NCBI GenBank assembly: GCA_029255685.2
Contig: CM055314.2
Coordinates: 71,808,815-71,872,814, forward strand
Reading direction: 5' to 3'
DNA length: 64,000 nt
From: Silene conica
Taxonomy: Eukaryota > Streptophyta > Magnoliopsida > Caryophyllales > Caryophyllaceae
How positions within the stretch are numbered: position 1 is the stretch's first letter; every line of letters begins with the position of its first letter. A program made the translations under genes and the position numbers. Under the pieces are notes generated by a model. The model was not told the origin of the DNA and made no database searches. It saw only the letters and a list, made by a program, of their open reading frames with translations. Positions 30,201-43,917 of the stretch are shown here, one piece after another.

Positions 30201-33200
30201 AAATTTGTTAATTTTTATATTCCAAAATAACTATAATATTTTCGATAAGACGTTGAATAAATTCTATAAACTATTATAGCCAAAAGAAAGGTTAAAAGTG
30301 TATTAGAAGCTATTAACTTCAGTTAATAATTTTACCTTTTAATATTTGTTTAGAGTGTGAAATATAATAATAATTAAAATGTTTTAGTTTTAGTTAAATA
30401 CTTTGTAAATAGCTTATCTTTACACGCAAGTACACACCGCTAAAAAAGTTAGTGTAATAATTAACCTTTAAATTATATTGTATAGATAGATGTATATAAT
30501 TTAATCATTATAGCAAAACAAAATAGTTGCATGATGTAAATTTAAAGTGATGTGTTTTTTTATTTGGGATTAACTTATTCTAACAATAAACACATAAATT
30601 TTATATTTAGCATGCATTTTGATTTATTAATTGCTGTTAAATTTATTAAAAATTAAGAGTCTAAACTTTATTCGTTATTATGCTATTTAAAAACTTGGTA
30701 TGAATTAAATGCTTGAAAATTCATTAGCTTTTTTTTATTTTTTATTTTTTAAATAATGATGTTATGGTATTTAAAAACATGATATGCATTTAATGCTTGT
30801 AAATTTATTAGTTTTTTTATTTTTTATTTTTTAAATAATGATGATGATGTGGCTTGCTAGAATTCCTCAAAAGTGAAATGGTGAAATGTGGTGCTTTGTT
30901 TAGCCTTTTTATTTTTTTGACTAAATAAAGTTGAAAATTCAATAACCTCCTGCAATATTAATATAAACACACACAAAAAATACTAATAAGATTCTAAGTG
31001 ATTCAAAACATAATAAAAATAATAAGCGAATAATTAATGTAGTTCTCTAGGTATACTTCGCCTACCAATATTTTGACTAAAGATGAAAATTCATTCTTCT
31101 GCAATATTAAAACAAACAAAAATAATAATAACTAATAAGATTCTAATTAATTCAAAACATAGTCAAAAAACGAAATAACTAATTTACTTTTCTATGTATA
31201 CTTTAGTGCTAATTTTTTGAATAAAGTTGAAATTAGGGTTGTTATAATAGTTACATATGAAATTATTTGCAACTAATTCTCTCAAAATTTTATGAATAGA
31301 ACGAAGATAAAAAAGAATATGGAATATATAAACTGGGTATATATAGTAAATGACAAGAAAGTTAAAAGGTTATTTCATTAAATAAAGGAAATAATGGTTA
31401 ATTAATAATGGTAAATCAATAACAAAAATTACGAGAGGAGATCAATGGTTATTTTTTTGTGTTTAAAGCTTATATTTTTTAATTTCTTAACTTATATTTT
31501 TTTTTTCTTAAATTGATAATCCATGTCACTTTTTTTTGCCATGTCACATTTAATTTTGTCATGCCACACTTTTTAGGCTACCCTTTTAATTATATTTTAT
31601 AGATAATTTTTTTTAAGATAAACACTTTATAAATAGCTTTTTTGGCACATGACGATAAAAAATACTTAATTTGGCGTTTTAATTATATTGTATAAGTATA
31701 GTATTTATACAATATATATTTCACTGATTACGGAGTAAATTTGTTAATTTTTATATTCCAAAATAACTATAATATTTTCGATAAGACGTTGAATAAATTC
31801 TATAAACTATTATAGCCAAAAGAAAGGTTAAAAGTGTATTAGAAGCTATTAACTTCAGTTAATAATTTTACCTTTTAATATTTGTTTAGAGTGTGAAATA
31901 TAATAATAATTAAAATGTTTTAGTTTTAGTTAAATACTTTGTAAATAGCTTATCTTTACACGCAAGTACACACCGCTAAAAAAGTTAGTGTAATAATTAA
32001 CCTTTAAATTATATTGTATAGATAGATGTATATAATTTAATCATTATAGCAAAACAAAATAGTTGCATGATGTAAATTTAAAGTGATGTGTTTTTTTATT
32101 TGGGATTAACTTATTCTAACAATAAACACATAAATTTTATATTTAGCATGCATTTTGATTTATTAATTGCTGTTAAATTTATTAAAAATTAAGAGTCTAA
32201 ACTTTATTCGTTATTATGCTATTTAAAAACTTGGTATGAATTAAATGCTTGAAAATTCATTAGCTTTTTTTTATTTTTTATTTTTTAAATAATGATGTTA
32301 TGGTATTTAAAAACATGATATGCATTTAATGCTTGTAAATTTATTAGTTTTTTTATTTTTTATTTTTTAAATAATGATGATGATGTGGCTTGCTAGAATT
32401 CCTCAAAAGTGAAATGGTGAAATGTGGTGCTTTGTTTAGCCTTTTTATTTTTTTGACTAAATAAAGTTGAAAATTCAATAACCTCCTGCAATATTAATAT
32501 AAACACACACAAAAAATACTAATAAGATTCTAAGTGATTCAAAACATAATAAAAATAATAAGCGAATAATTAATGTAGTTCTCTAGGTATACTTCGCCTA
32601 CCAATATTTTGACTAAAGATGAAAATTCATTCTTCTGCAATATTAAAACAAACAAAAATAATAATAACTAATAAGATTCTAATTAATTCAAAACATAGTC
32701 AAAAAACGAAATAACTAATTTACTTTTCTATGTATACTTTAGTGCTAATTTTTTGAATAAAGTTGAAATTAGGGTTGTTATAATAGTTACATATGAAATT
32801 ATTTGCAACTAATTCTCTCAAAATTTTATGAATAGAACGAAGATAAAAAAGAATATGGAATATATAAACTGGGTATATATAGTAAATGACAAGAAAGTTA
32901 AAAGGTTATTTCATTAAATAAAGGAAATAATGGTTAATTAATAATGGTAAATCAATAACAAAAATTACGAGAGGAGATCAATGGTTATTTTTTTGTGTTT
33001 AAAGCTTATATTTTTTAATTTCTTAACTTATATTTTTTTTTTCTTAAATTGATAATCCATGTCACTTTTTTTTGCCATGTCACATTTAATTTTGTCATGC
33101 CACACTTTTTAGGCTACCCTTTTAATTATATTTTATAGATAATTTTTTTTAAGATAAACACTTTATAAATAGCTTTTTTGGCACATGACGATAAAAAATA

Positions 33201-33666
33201 CTTAATTTGGCGTTTTAATTATATTGTATAAGTATAGTATTTATACAATATATATTTCACTGATTACGGAGTAAATTTGTTAATTTTTATATTCCAAAAT
33301 AACTATAATATTTTCGATAAGACGTTGAATAAATTCTATAAACTATTATAGCCAAAAGAAAGGTTAAAAGTGTATTAGAAGCTATTAACTTCAGTTAATA
33401 ATTTTACCTTTTAATATTTGTTTAGAGTGTGAAATATAATAATAATTAAAATGTTTTAGTTTTAGTTAAATACTTTGTAAATAGCTTATCTTTACACGCA
33501 AGTACACACCGCTAAAAAAGTTAGTGTAATAATTAACCTTTAAATTATATTGTATAGATAGATGTATATAATTTAATCATTATAGCAAAACAAAATAGTT
33601 GCATGATGTAAATTTAAAGTGATGTGTTTTTTTATTTGGGATTAACTTATTCTAACAATAAACACA
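18298..33666. repeat. Homogenised B' block (units 12-21)
   Basis: These ten consecutive units are class B with two further linked changes: gataatcc for gattatcc, and gtcatgcc for gccatgcc. Nine of the ten also have ataaactattatag; unit 17 has ataaattattatag. A start-of-unit variant, tatattt for aaattt, marks units 14, 17 and 19-22, and is seen again at unit 24. The block looks like a later expansion of one derived unit. The same B' haplotype appears in isolation at unit 9 (13686). Confidence 0.85.
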
Positions 33667-36600
33667 TAAATTTTATATTTAGCATGCATTTTGATTTATT
33701 AATTGCTGTTAAATTTATTAAAAATTAAGAGTCTAAACTTTATTCGTTATTATGCTATTTAAAAACTTGGTATGAATTAAATGCTTGAAAATTCATTAGC
33801 TTTTTTTTATTTTTTATTTTTTAAATAATGATGTTATGGTATTTAAAAACATGATATGCATTTAATGCTTGTAAATTTATTAGTTTTTTTATTTTTTATT
33901 TTTTAAATAATGATGATGATGTGGCTTGCTAGAATTCCTCAAAAGTGAAATGGTGAAATGTGGTGCTTTGTTTAGCCTTTTTATTTTTTTGACTAAATAA
34001 AGTTGAAAATTCAATAACCTCCTGCAATATTAATATAAACACACACAAAAAATACTAATAAGATTCTAAGTGATTCAAAACATAATAAAAATAATAAGCG
34101 AATAATTAATGTAGTTCTCTAGGTATACTTCGCCTACCAATATTTTGACTAAAGATGAAAATTCATTCTTCTGCAATATTAAAACAAACAAAAATAATAA
34201 TAACTAATAATATTCTAATTAATTCAAAACATAGTTAAAAAACGAAATAACTAATTTACTTTTCTATGTATACTTTAGTGCTAATTTTTTGAATAAAGTT
34301 GAAATGAGGGTTGTTATAATAGTTACATATGAAATTATTTGCAACTAATTCTCTCAAAATTTTATGAATAGAACGAAGATAAAAAAGAATATGGAATATA
34401 TAAACTGGGTATATATAGTAAATGACAAGAAAGTTAAAAGGTTATTTCATTAAATAAAGGAAATAATGGTTAATTAATAATGGTAAATCAATAACAAAAA
34501 TTACGAGAGGAGATCAATGGTTATTTTTTTGTGTTTAAAGCTTATATTTTTTAATTTCTTAACTTATATTTTTTTTTTCTTAAATTGATTATCCATGTCA
34601 CTTTTTTTTTGCCATGTCACATTTAATTTTGCCATGCCACACTTTTTAGGCTACCCTTTTAATTATATTTTATAGATAATTTTTTTTAAGATAAACACTT
34701 TATAAATAGCTTTTTTGGCACATGACGATAAAAAATACTTAATTTGGCGTTTTAATTATATTGTATAAGTATAGTATTTATACAATATATATTTCACTGA
34801 TTACGGAGTAAATTTTTTAATTTTTATATTCCAAAATAACTATAATATTTTCGATAAGACGTTGAATAAATTCTATAAATTATTATAGCCAAAAGAAAGG
34901 TTAAAAGTGTATTAGAAGCTATTAACTTCAGTTAATAATTTTACCTTTTAATATTTGTTTAGAGTGTGAAATATAATAATAATTAAAATGTTTTAGTTTT
35001 AGTTAAATACTTTGTAAATAGCTTATCTTTACACGCAAGTACACACCGCTAAAAAAGTTAGTGTAATAATTAACCTTTAAATTATATTGTATAGATAGAT
35101 GTATATAATTTAATCATTATAGCAAAACAAAATAGTTGCATGATGTAAATTTAAAGTGATGTGTTTTTTTATTTGGGATTAACTTATTCTAACAATAAAC
35201 ACATAAATTTTAAATTTAGCATGCATTTTGATTTATTAATTGCTGTTAAATTTATTAAAAATTAAGAGTCTAAACTTTATTCGTTATTATGCTATTTAAA
35301 AACTTGGTATGAATTAAATGCTTGAAAATTCATTAGCTTTTTTTTATTTTTTATTTTTTAAATAATGATGTTATGGTATTTAAAAACATGATATGCATTT
35401 AATGCTTGTAAATTTATTAGTTTTTTTATTTTTTATTTTTTAAATAATGATGATGATGTGGCTTGCTAGAATTCCTCAAAAGTGAAATGGTGAAATGTGG
35501 TGCTTTGTTTAGCCTTTTTATTTTTTTGACTAAATAAAGTTGAAAATTCAATAACCTCCTGCAATATTAATATAAACACACACAAAAAATACTAATAAGA
35601 TTCTAAGTGATTCAAAACATAATAAAAATAATAAGCGAATAATTAATGTAGTTCTCTAGGTATACTTCGCCTACCAATATTTTGACTAAAGATGAAAATT
35701 CATTCTTCTGCAATATTAAAACAAACAAAAATAATAATAACTAATAAGATTCTAATTAATTCAAAACATAGTCAAAAAACGAAATAACTAATTTACTTTT
35801 CTATGTATACTTTAGTGCTAATTTTTTGAATAAAGTTGAAATTAGGGTTGTTATAATAGTTACATATGAAATTATTTGCAACTAATTCTCTCAAAATTTT
35901 ATGAATAGAACGAAGATAAAAAAGAATATGGAATATATAAACTGGGTATATATAGTAAATGACAAGAAAGTTAAAAGGTTATTTCATTAAATAAAGGAAA
36001 TAATGGTTAATTAATAATGGTAAATCAATAACAAAAATTACGAGAGGAGATCAATGGTTATTTTTTTGTGTTTAAAGCTTATATTTTTTAATTTCTTAAC
36101 TTATATTTTTTTTTTCTTAAATTGATAATCCATGTCACTTTTTTTTGCCATGTCACATTTAATTTTGTCATGCCACACTTTTTAGGCTACCCTTTTAATT
36201 ATATTTTATAGATAATTTTTTTTAAGATAAACACTTTATAAATAGCTTTTTTGGCACATGACGATAAAAAATACTTAATTTGGCGTTTTAATTATATTGT
36301 ATAAGTATAGTATTTATACAATATATATTTCACTGATTACGGAGTAAATTTGTTAATTTTTATATTCCAAAATAACTATAATATTTTCGATAAGACGTTG
36401 AATAAATTCTATAAACTATTATAGCCAAAAGAAAGGTTAAAAGTGTATTAGAAGCTATTAACTTCAGTTAATAATTTTACCTTTTAATATTTGTTTAGAG
36501 TGTGAAATATAATAATAATTAAAATGTTTTAGTTTTAGTTAAATACTTTGTAAATAGCTTATCTTTACACGCAAGTACACACCGCTAAAAAAGTTAGTGT

Positions 36601-38276
36601 AATAATTAACCTTTAAATTATATTGTATAGATAGATGTATATAATTTAATCATTATAGCAAAACAAAATAGTTGCATGATGTAAATTTAAAGTGATGTGT
36701 TTTTTTATTTGGGATTAACTTATTCTAACAATAAACACATAAATTTTATATTTAGCATGCATTTTGATTTATTAATTGCTGTTAAATTTATTAAAAATTA
36801 AGAGTCTAAACTTTATTCGTTATTATGCTATTTAAAAACTTGGTATGAATTAAATGCTTGAAAATTCATTAGCTTTTTTTTATTTTTTATTTTTTAAATA
36901 ATGATGTTATGGTATTTAAAAACATGATATGCATTTAATGCTTGTAAATTTATTAGTTTTTTTATTTTTTATTTTTTAAATAATGATGATGATGTGGCTT
37001 GCTAGAATTCCTCAAAAGTGAAATGGTGAAATGTGGTGCTTTGTTTAGCCTTTTTATTTTTTTGACTAAATAAAGTTGAAAATTCAATAACCTCCTGCAA
37101 TATTAATATAAACACACACAAAAAATACTAATAAGATTCTAAGTGATTCAAAACATAATAAAAATAATAAGCGAATAATTAATGTAGTTCTCTAGGTATA
37201 CTTCGCCTACCAATATTTTGACTAAAGATGAAAATTCATTCTTCTGCAATATTAAAACAAACAAAAATAATAATAACTAATAATATTCTAATTAATTCAA
37301 AACATAGTTAAAAAACGAAATAACTAATTTACTTTTCTATGTATACTTTAGTGCTAATTTTTTGAATAAAGTTGAAATGAGGGTTGTTATAATAGTTACA
37401 TATGAAATTATTTGCAACTAATTCTCTCAAAATTTTATGAATAGAACGAAGATAAAAAAGAATATGGAATATATAAACTGGGTATATATAGTAAATGACA
37501 AGAAAGTTAAAAGGTTATTTCATTAAATAAAGGAAATAATGGTTAATTAATAATGGTAAATCAATAACAAAAATTACGAGAGGAGATCAATGGTTATTTT
37601 TTTGTGTTTAAAGCTTATATTTTTTAATTTCTTAACTTATATTTTTTTTTTCTTAAATTGATTATCCATGTCACTTTTTTTTTGCCATGTCACATTTAAT
37701 TTTGCCATGCCACACTTTTTAGGCTACCCTTTTAATTATATTTTATAGATAATTTTTTTTAAGATAAACACTTTATAAATAGCTTTTTTGGCACATGACG
37801 ATAAAAAATACTTAATTTGGCGTTTTAATTATATTGTATAAGTATAGTATTTATACAATATATATTTCACTGATTACGGAGTAAATTTGTTAATTTTTAT
37901 ATTCCAAAATAACTATAATATTTTCGATAAGACGTTGAATAAATTCTATAAATTATTATAGCCAAAAGAAAGGTTAAAAGTGTATTAGAAGCTATTAACT
38001 TCAGTTAATAATTTTACCTTTTAATATTTGTTTAGAGTGTGAAATATAATAATAATTAAAATGTTTTAGTTTTAGTTAAATACTTTGTAAATAGCTTATC
38101 TTTACACGCAAGTACACACCGCTAAAAAAGTTAGTGTAATAATTAACCTTTAAATTATATTGTATAGATAGATGTATATAATTTAATCATTATAGCAAAA
38201 CAAAATAGTTGCATGATGTAAATTTAAAGTGATGTGTTTTTTTATTTGGGATTAACTTATTCTAACAATAAACACA
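32131..38276. repeat. Second higher-order block: B'-A dimers (units 21-24)
   Basis: Units 21 and 23 are B' with one fewer T in the cacttttttttgcc run (unit 20 shares this). Units 22 and 24 are class A with gattatcc and gccatgcc. The order B'-A-B'-A repeats with a spacing of 3,073 bp, so class A units re-enter the B' block as a duplicated pair. Confidence 0.75.
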
Positions 38277-41200
38277 TAAATTTTAAATTTAGCATGCATT
38301 TTGATTTATTAATTGCTGTTAAATTTATTAAAAATTAAGAGTCTAAACTTTATTCGTTATTATGCTATTTAAAAACTTGGTATGAATTAAATGCTTGAAA
38401 ATTCATTAGCTTTTTTTTATTTTTTATTTTTTAAATAATGATGTTATGGTATTTAAAAACATGATATGCATTTAATGCTTGTAAATTTATTAGTTTTTTT
38501 ATTTTTTATTTTTTAAATAATGATGATGATGTGGCTTGCTAGAATTCCTCAAAAGTGAAATGGTGAAATGTGGTGCTTTGTTTAGCCTTTTTATTTTTTT
38601 GACTAAATAAAGTTGAAAATTCAATAACCTCCTGCAATATTAATATAAACACACACAAAAAATACTAATAAGATTCTAAGTGATTCAAAACATAATAAAA
38701 ATAATAAGCGAATAATTAATGTAGTTCTCTAGGTATACTTCGCCTACCAATATTTTGACTAAAGATGAAAATTCATTCTTCTGCAATATTAAAACAAACA
38801 AAAATAATAATAACTAATAAGATTCTAATTAATTCAAAACATAGTCAAAAAACGAAATAACTAATTTACTTTTCTATGTATACTTTAGTGCTAATTTTTT
38901 GAATAAAGTTGAAATTAGGGTTGTTATAATAGTTACATATGAAATTATTTGCAACTAATTCTCTCAAAATTTTATGAATAGAACGAAGATAAAAAAGAAT
39001 ATGGAATATATAAACTGGGTATATATAGTAAATGACAAGAAAGTTAAAAGGTTATTTCATTAAATAAAGGAAATAATGGTTAATTAATAATGGTAAATCA
39101 ATAACAAAAATTACGAGAGGAGATCAATGGTTATTTTTTTGTGTTTAAAGCTTATATTTTTTAATTTCTTAACTTATATTTTTTTTTTCTTAAATTGATA
39201 ATCCATGTCACTTTTTTTTTGCCATGTCACATTTAATTTTGTCATGCCACACTTTTTAGGCTACCCTTTTAATTATATTTTATAGATAATTTTTTTTAAG
39301 ATAAACACTTTATAAATAGCTTTTTTGGCACATGACGATAAAAAATACTTAATTTGGCGTTTTAATTATATTGTATAAGTATAGTATTTATACAATATAT
39401 ATTTCACTGATTACGGAGTAAATTTGTTAATTTTTATATTCCAAAATAACTATAATATTTTCGATAAGACGTTGAATAAATTCTATAAACTATTATAGCC
39501 AAAAGAAAGGTTAAAAGTGTATTAGAAGCTATTAACTTCAGTTAATAATTTTACCTTTTAATATTTGTTTAGAGTGTGAAATATAATAATAATTAAAATG
39601 TTTTAGTTTTAGTTAAATACTTTGTAAATAGCTTATCTTTACACGCAAGTACACACCGCTAAAAAAGTTAGTGTAATAATTAACCTTTAAATTATATTGT
39701 ATAGATAGATGTATATAATTTAATCATTATAGCAAAACAAAATAGTTGCATGATGTAAATTTAAAGTGATGTGTTTTTTTATTTGGGATTAACTTATTCT
39801 AACAATAAACACATAAATTTTAAATTTAGCATGCATTTTGATTTATTAATTGCTGTTAAATTTATTAAAAATTAAGAGTCTAAACTTTATTCGTTATTAT
39901 GCTATTTAAAAACTTGGTATGAATTAAATGCTTGAAAATTCATTAGCTTTTTTTTATTTTTTATTTTTTAAATAATGATGTTATGGTATTTAAAAACATG
40001 ATATGCATTTAATGCTTGTAAATTTATTAGTTTTTTTATTTTTTATTTTTTAAATAATGATGATGATGTGGCTTGCTAGAATTCCTCAAAAGTGAAATGG
40101 TGAAATGTGGTGCTTTGTTTAGCCTTTTTATTTTTTTGACTAAATAAAGTTGAAAATTCAATAACCTCCTGCAATATTAATATAAACACACACAAAAAAT
40201 ACTAATAAGATTCTAAGTGATTCAAAACATAATAAAAATAATAAGCGAATAATTAATGTAGTTCTCTAGGTATACTTCGCCTACCAATATTTTGACTAAA
40301 GATGAAAATTCATTCTTCTGCAATATTAAAACAAACAAAAATAATAATAACTAATAAGATTCTAATTAATTCAAAACATAGTCAAAAAACGAAATAACTA
40401 ATTTACTTTTCTATGTATACTTTAGTGCTAATTTTTTGAATAAAGTTGAAATTAGGGTTGTTATAATAGTTACATATGAAATTATTTGCAACTAATTCTC
40501 TCAAAATTTTATGAATAGAACGAAGATAAAAAAGAATATGGAATATATAAACTGGGTATATATAGTAAATGACAAGAAAGTTAAAAGGTTATTTCATTAA
40601 ATAAAGGAAATAATGGTTAATTAATAATGGTAAATCAATAACAAAAATTACGAGAGGAGATCAATGGTTATTTTTTTGTGTTTAAAGCTTATATTTTTTA
40701 ATTTCTTAACTTATATTTTTTTTTTCTTAAATTGATAATCCATGTCACTTTTTTTTTGCCATGTCACATTTAATTTTGTCATGCCACACTTTTTAGGCTA
40801 CCCTTTTAATTATATTTTATAGATAATTTTTTTTAAGATAAACACTTTATAAATAGCTTTTTTGGCACATGACGATAAAAAATACTTAATTTGGCGTTTT
40901 AATTATATTGTATAAGTATAGTATTTATACAATATATATTTCACTGATTACGGAGTAAATTTGTTAATTTTTATATTCCAAAATAACTATAATATTTTCG
41001 ATAAGACGTTGAATAAATTCTATAAATTATTATAGCCAAAAGAAAGGTTAAAAGTGTATTAGAAGCTATTAACTTCAGTTAATAATTTTACCTTTTAATA
41101 TTTGTTTAGAGTGTGAAATATAATAATAATTAAAATGTTTTAGTTTTAGTTAAATACTTTGTAAATAGCTTATCTTTACACGCAAGTACACACCGCTAAA

Positions 41201-41351
41201 AAAGTTAGTGTAATAATTAACCTTTAAATTATATTGTATAGATAGATGTATATAATTTAATCATTATAGCAAAACAAAATAGTTGCATGATGTAAATTTA
41301 AAGTGATGTGTTTTTTTTATTTGGGATTAACTTATTCTAACAATAAACACA

Positions 41352-41670
41352 TAAATTTTAAATTTAGCATGCATTTTGATTTATTAATTGCTGTTAAATT
41401 TATTAAAAATTAAGAGTCTAAACTTTATTCGTTATTATGCTATTTAAATACTTGGTATGAATTAAATGCTTGAAAATTCATTAGCTTTTTTTTATTTTTT
41501 ATTTTTTAAATAATGATGTTATGGTATTTAAAAACATGATATGCATTTAATGCTTGTAAATTTATTAGTTTTTTTTATTTTTTATTTTTTAAATAATGAT
41601 GATGATGTGGCTTGCTAGAATTCCTCAAAAGTGAAATGGTGAAATGTGGTGCTTTGTTTAGCCTTTTTAT
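41352..41670. repeat. Truncated 27th satellite unit, right edge of the array
   Basis: The unit follows the consensus for 319 bp up to gcctttttat, then diverges abruptly at 41671 (gttatatatagatt). It has a private substitution (taaatactt) and the longer T run also seen in units 11 and 12. It is joined to DNA that I read as the leader region of a copia element. Confidence 0.9.
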
Positions 41671-43054
41671 GTTATATATAGATTAGGTTGGTATGACCAT
41701 GTAACCTTCAATTTATTGGGGTCGAGTTCGTTGCGAATTACCACCCAATTTATTGGGGTCGAATTCGGTTTTTATTATTATTATGGGACATGGACCGGAA
41801 TACTAAAATTAAGTTTTGGTAATTTTCATAAGAGTTATGAAAGTTTTGGTAAACAATCGTAATAGTTACGACAAAAGCGATAAAAAGTGATAATTTTGAT
41901 CAATTTATGCTAAGCAATTCGAGTAAATTAGTGATGACTAATTTTGTTACTCTAAATCAGTTTAGAAACTTGGTGTAAGCTCAAAAATGGTTTGAGTATT
42001 GATCCAATTTTTAAAATGGTTAAAAACTTGGTAAATTTTAAGATAAAAATCATAAAATTGAAAGACAAATAATATTGGTAAATTGGCATGTTATTTTATA
42101 TAATTAAATTATATTTTGCATGCATTTATTTTTTAAATGAGGTTCATTTATGTATAATTCTAGTATGGCCTAATATTATCGGCATTTAGGACCCGTAATG
42201 AAAGGGTATGCCGAACGGTTTGTATTATAATGCGATTTCGAATCGCCAATTGTAATTTAATTAATTTTATTTTAGAATTATATGTATAATAGGATTATAT
42301 ATGTAATTTGCAATATCAAGACCGGCGTTCCAAAATTAAGACAGTGCCATTTGGAAGGAGTTCCAAAAGAAGACTCGCTTTAGGGGCTAAAGGAGTTAGC
42401 TTCCAATTTGTAATATGATAGTTTACTAGATTAGCTAAATGGCCATACTAGGTAATTAATGGTTGCTTGTATATTTGTATGCTTACTTACATTTGAACAT
42501 GTCAAACTACCAATATAACCAATCGTAAATCGTTATTGTCAATTTACGATTATCTATAATTCACCTACTTATTCACTTTAAAGGGAATTGATAATTAATT
42601 GACAGGATCTCTCACATTATTAAAATTGAGATTAGCCTTTTCAATTAGTAAGACCTATAAATCCCTTGTTCGTCGGGAGTACACTAACCTTGGTGAGGTA
42701 TAACCCTTCTACCTCGGTTAAAAAGGGTAATAAATGATATTACCCCTGAAAATTGATTGGACTCAACAAGATATAGAGACAAGGCTTGTATCTTGGGGCT
42801 AGGAGACGGATTTAGAGAAATCTATCGATCGAGAGTTCTAAGAGTTGAACCAGTAAACAATGACTCACCGAATTTATTTAAAAGAGGGATGTATCGGCCT
42901 TCCCGTGCCCAAACTTAAATAACGTCGGGTCTCCGAATCATTTATATAATTTAGTAAGAGATCATTATATAAATGTCTTTATGCATATTACATCATTTAT
43001 GTTATAAATGCTTTCTAATTTCTTTTTTTTCGTTTGTAGTTGATTTAATTTGCA
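41671..43054 (+). other. Non-coding copia leader and junction sequence
   Basis: There is no gene here. The first 100 bp contain a short direct repeat centred on attggggtcga at 41710-41730 and 41747-41767 (21 bp each, one mismatch, 37-bp period). The rest resembles the long untranslated leader of plant copia elements, just before gag. It ends in a T-run followed by gtttgtag at about 43033-43040, which looks like a splice acceptor upstream of the gag ATG at 43055. The assignment to the element rests on position and general resemblance. Confidence 0.5.
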
Positions 43055-43904
43055 ATGACTTCATCTACTCAACCTGAATCTATTTCTGCTCCACTTTCTA
43101 AAAAATCATGGCTCCACTCTTTTATGGATAGAGTATCCTTAAAAATGGGAGTCTGGCCTCCGCAACTCTGTCATAGCTGATGGCAAGTTACGGTATATAG
43201 TAGACCCTTCTGCTCCCGAACCAAGCACTAGAGCAACTTCTGCTGTTAGGGACTCCTTTAAAGAGTACCGAAGCGAGTCAAGTTCAGTTAAGAATGTAAT
43301 GATCTATGCAATGGCACCATCACTCCAAAGGAGGTTAATAAACCTTAACGATCATCAAATATTCACGAGGTTTACGACCATGTTTTCACAAGCCCCTAGA
43401 ATTTTGAAGTACGATGCTGCAGTCCGTTTCTTTGAGGCTCGCCTCGGGAAAGGACAATCTGTGAGCAACCCCGTGCTAAAAATGATTGAATACGTGGAAA
43501 ATCTAGAGCGGCTCGGTAACCCAATCCCTCAAGAGATCACGGTGGACCGAGTACTCCACTCTTTGCATGATGGTTTCACCCAATTTAGGGTGAACTACAA
43601 TATGCACAACATGGCAAAAAGTCTCCATGAGTTACATTCTCAGCTCGTACAAGCTGAGAAAGATATGCAAGCGAGTGGGAGCGGTAGGAGAGACGTTCTA
43701 AACATATCAGCTAAAGGGAAGGGGAAGTTTAAAAGGCCGGCTAGTAAGGGTAAGAAACCCGCCTTTAATAAGGGTAAGGGAAAGGTAGGTGTGACCACGC
43801 ACCCAACCCAAACCCAAACAAGGGCCGGCTTCCGATCAGCCTTATTTCTACAGCTCAACTCTTGGGCATTGGAAACGCAATTACCCAAAATACCTGGAAG
43901 ATAA
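43055..43904 (+). pseudogene. gag: Copia gag (capsid/nucleocapsid), frameshifted
   Basis: Translation from ATG 43055 gives MTSSTQPESISAPLSKK and so on, then runs into a stop near 43178. The true continuation lies in another frame, which stays open from about 43150 to 43904, so one or more indels lie near 43130-43150. The later part has the UBN2/copia-gag layout: a helical capsid region containing SLHELHSQLVQAEKDM, followed by a basic Gly/Lys/Ser-rich tail. No CCHC zinc knuckle is visible; the tail ends shortly before the protease frame. Gag would form the cytoplasmic virus-like particle, but this copy cannot make a full-length product. Confidence 0.8.
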
Positions 43905-43917
43905 AAACGCTGGTTGT

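Larger units (their letters stand above)
1388..41670. repeat. Satellite tandem array, 26 complete units of about 1,537 bp plus one partial unit
   Basis: Head-to-tail units begin taaattttaaatttagcatg at 1388, 2926, 4463, 6001, 7538, 9075, 10612, 12149, 13686, 15223, 16760, 18298, 19836, 21373, 22910, 24447, 25984, 27521, 29058, 30595, 32131, 33667, 35204, 36740, 38277, 39814 and 41352 (partial). Unit lengths are 1536-1538 bp; most length differences sit in homopolymer T runs. Units differ by only a handful of substitutions, so amplification or homogenisation was recent. No unit contains an open frame of 60 codons or more. The unit is very AT-rich, with many T runs. I recognise no transposase, LTR, rDNA spacer or known satellite in it. 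The first and last units carry private changes (for example attgttgtt at 1424-1432 and taaatactt in the last unit), as expected at array edges. Confidence 0.97.

Noticed and set aside
1388..41670. Array as CRISPR or as rDNA intergenic spacer repeats
   Set aside because: Units are 1.5 kb with no spacers and no rRNA genes or Pol I promoter-like sequence in or near the array.
1388..41670. Array as a functional centromere
   Set aside because: Homogeneity alone is not evidence; no CENH3 data and no centromeric retroelement is recognised. Kept only as a test suggestion.
1388..41670. Array as an assembly artefact
   Set aside because: Units carry ordered, unit-specific variants and clear dimer patterns, and the edge units are distinct, which a simple duplicated contig would not give; still worth read confirmation.
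42822..42833. Single TCGATCGA octamer in the copia leader as part of the palindrome clusters
   Set aside because: Isolated copy in a different element; one octamer can occur by chance.
41671..43054. Hidden 5' LTR of the copia element
   Set aside because: No block resembling the 3' LTR (for example agtttgacgtta or ggtcacacctatag) occurs here.
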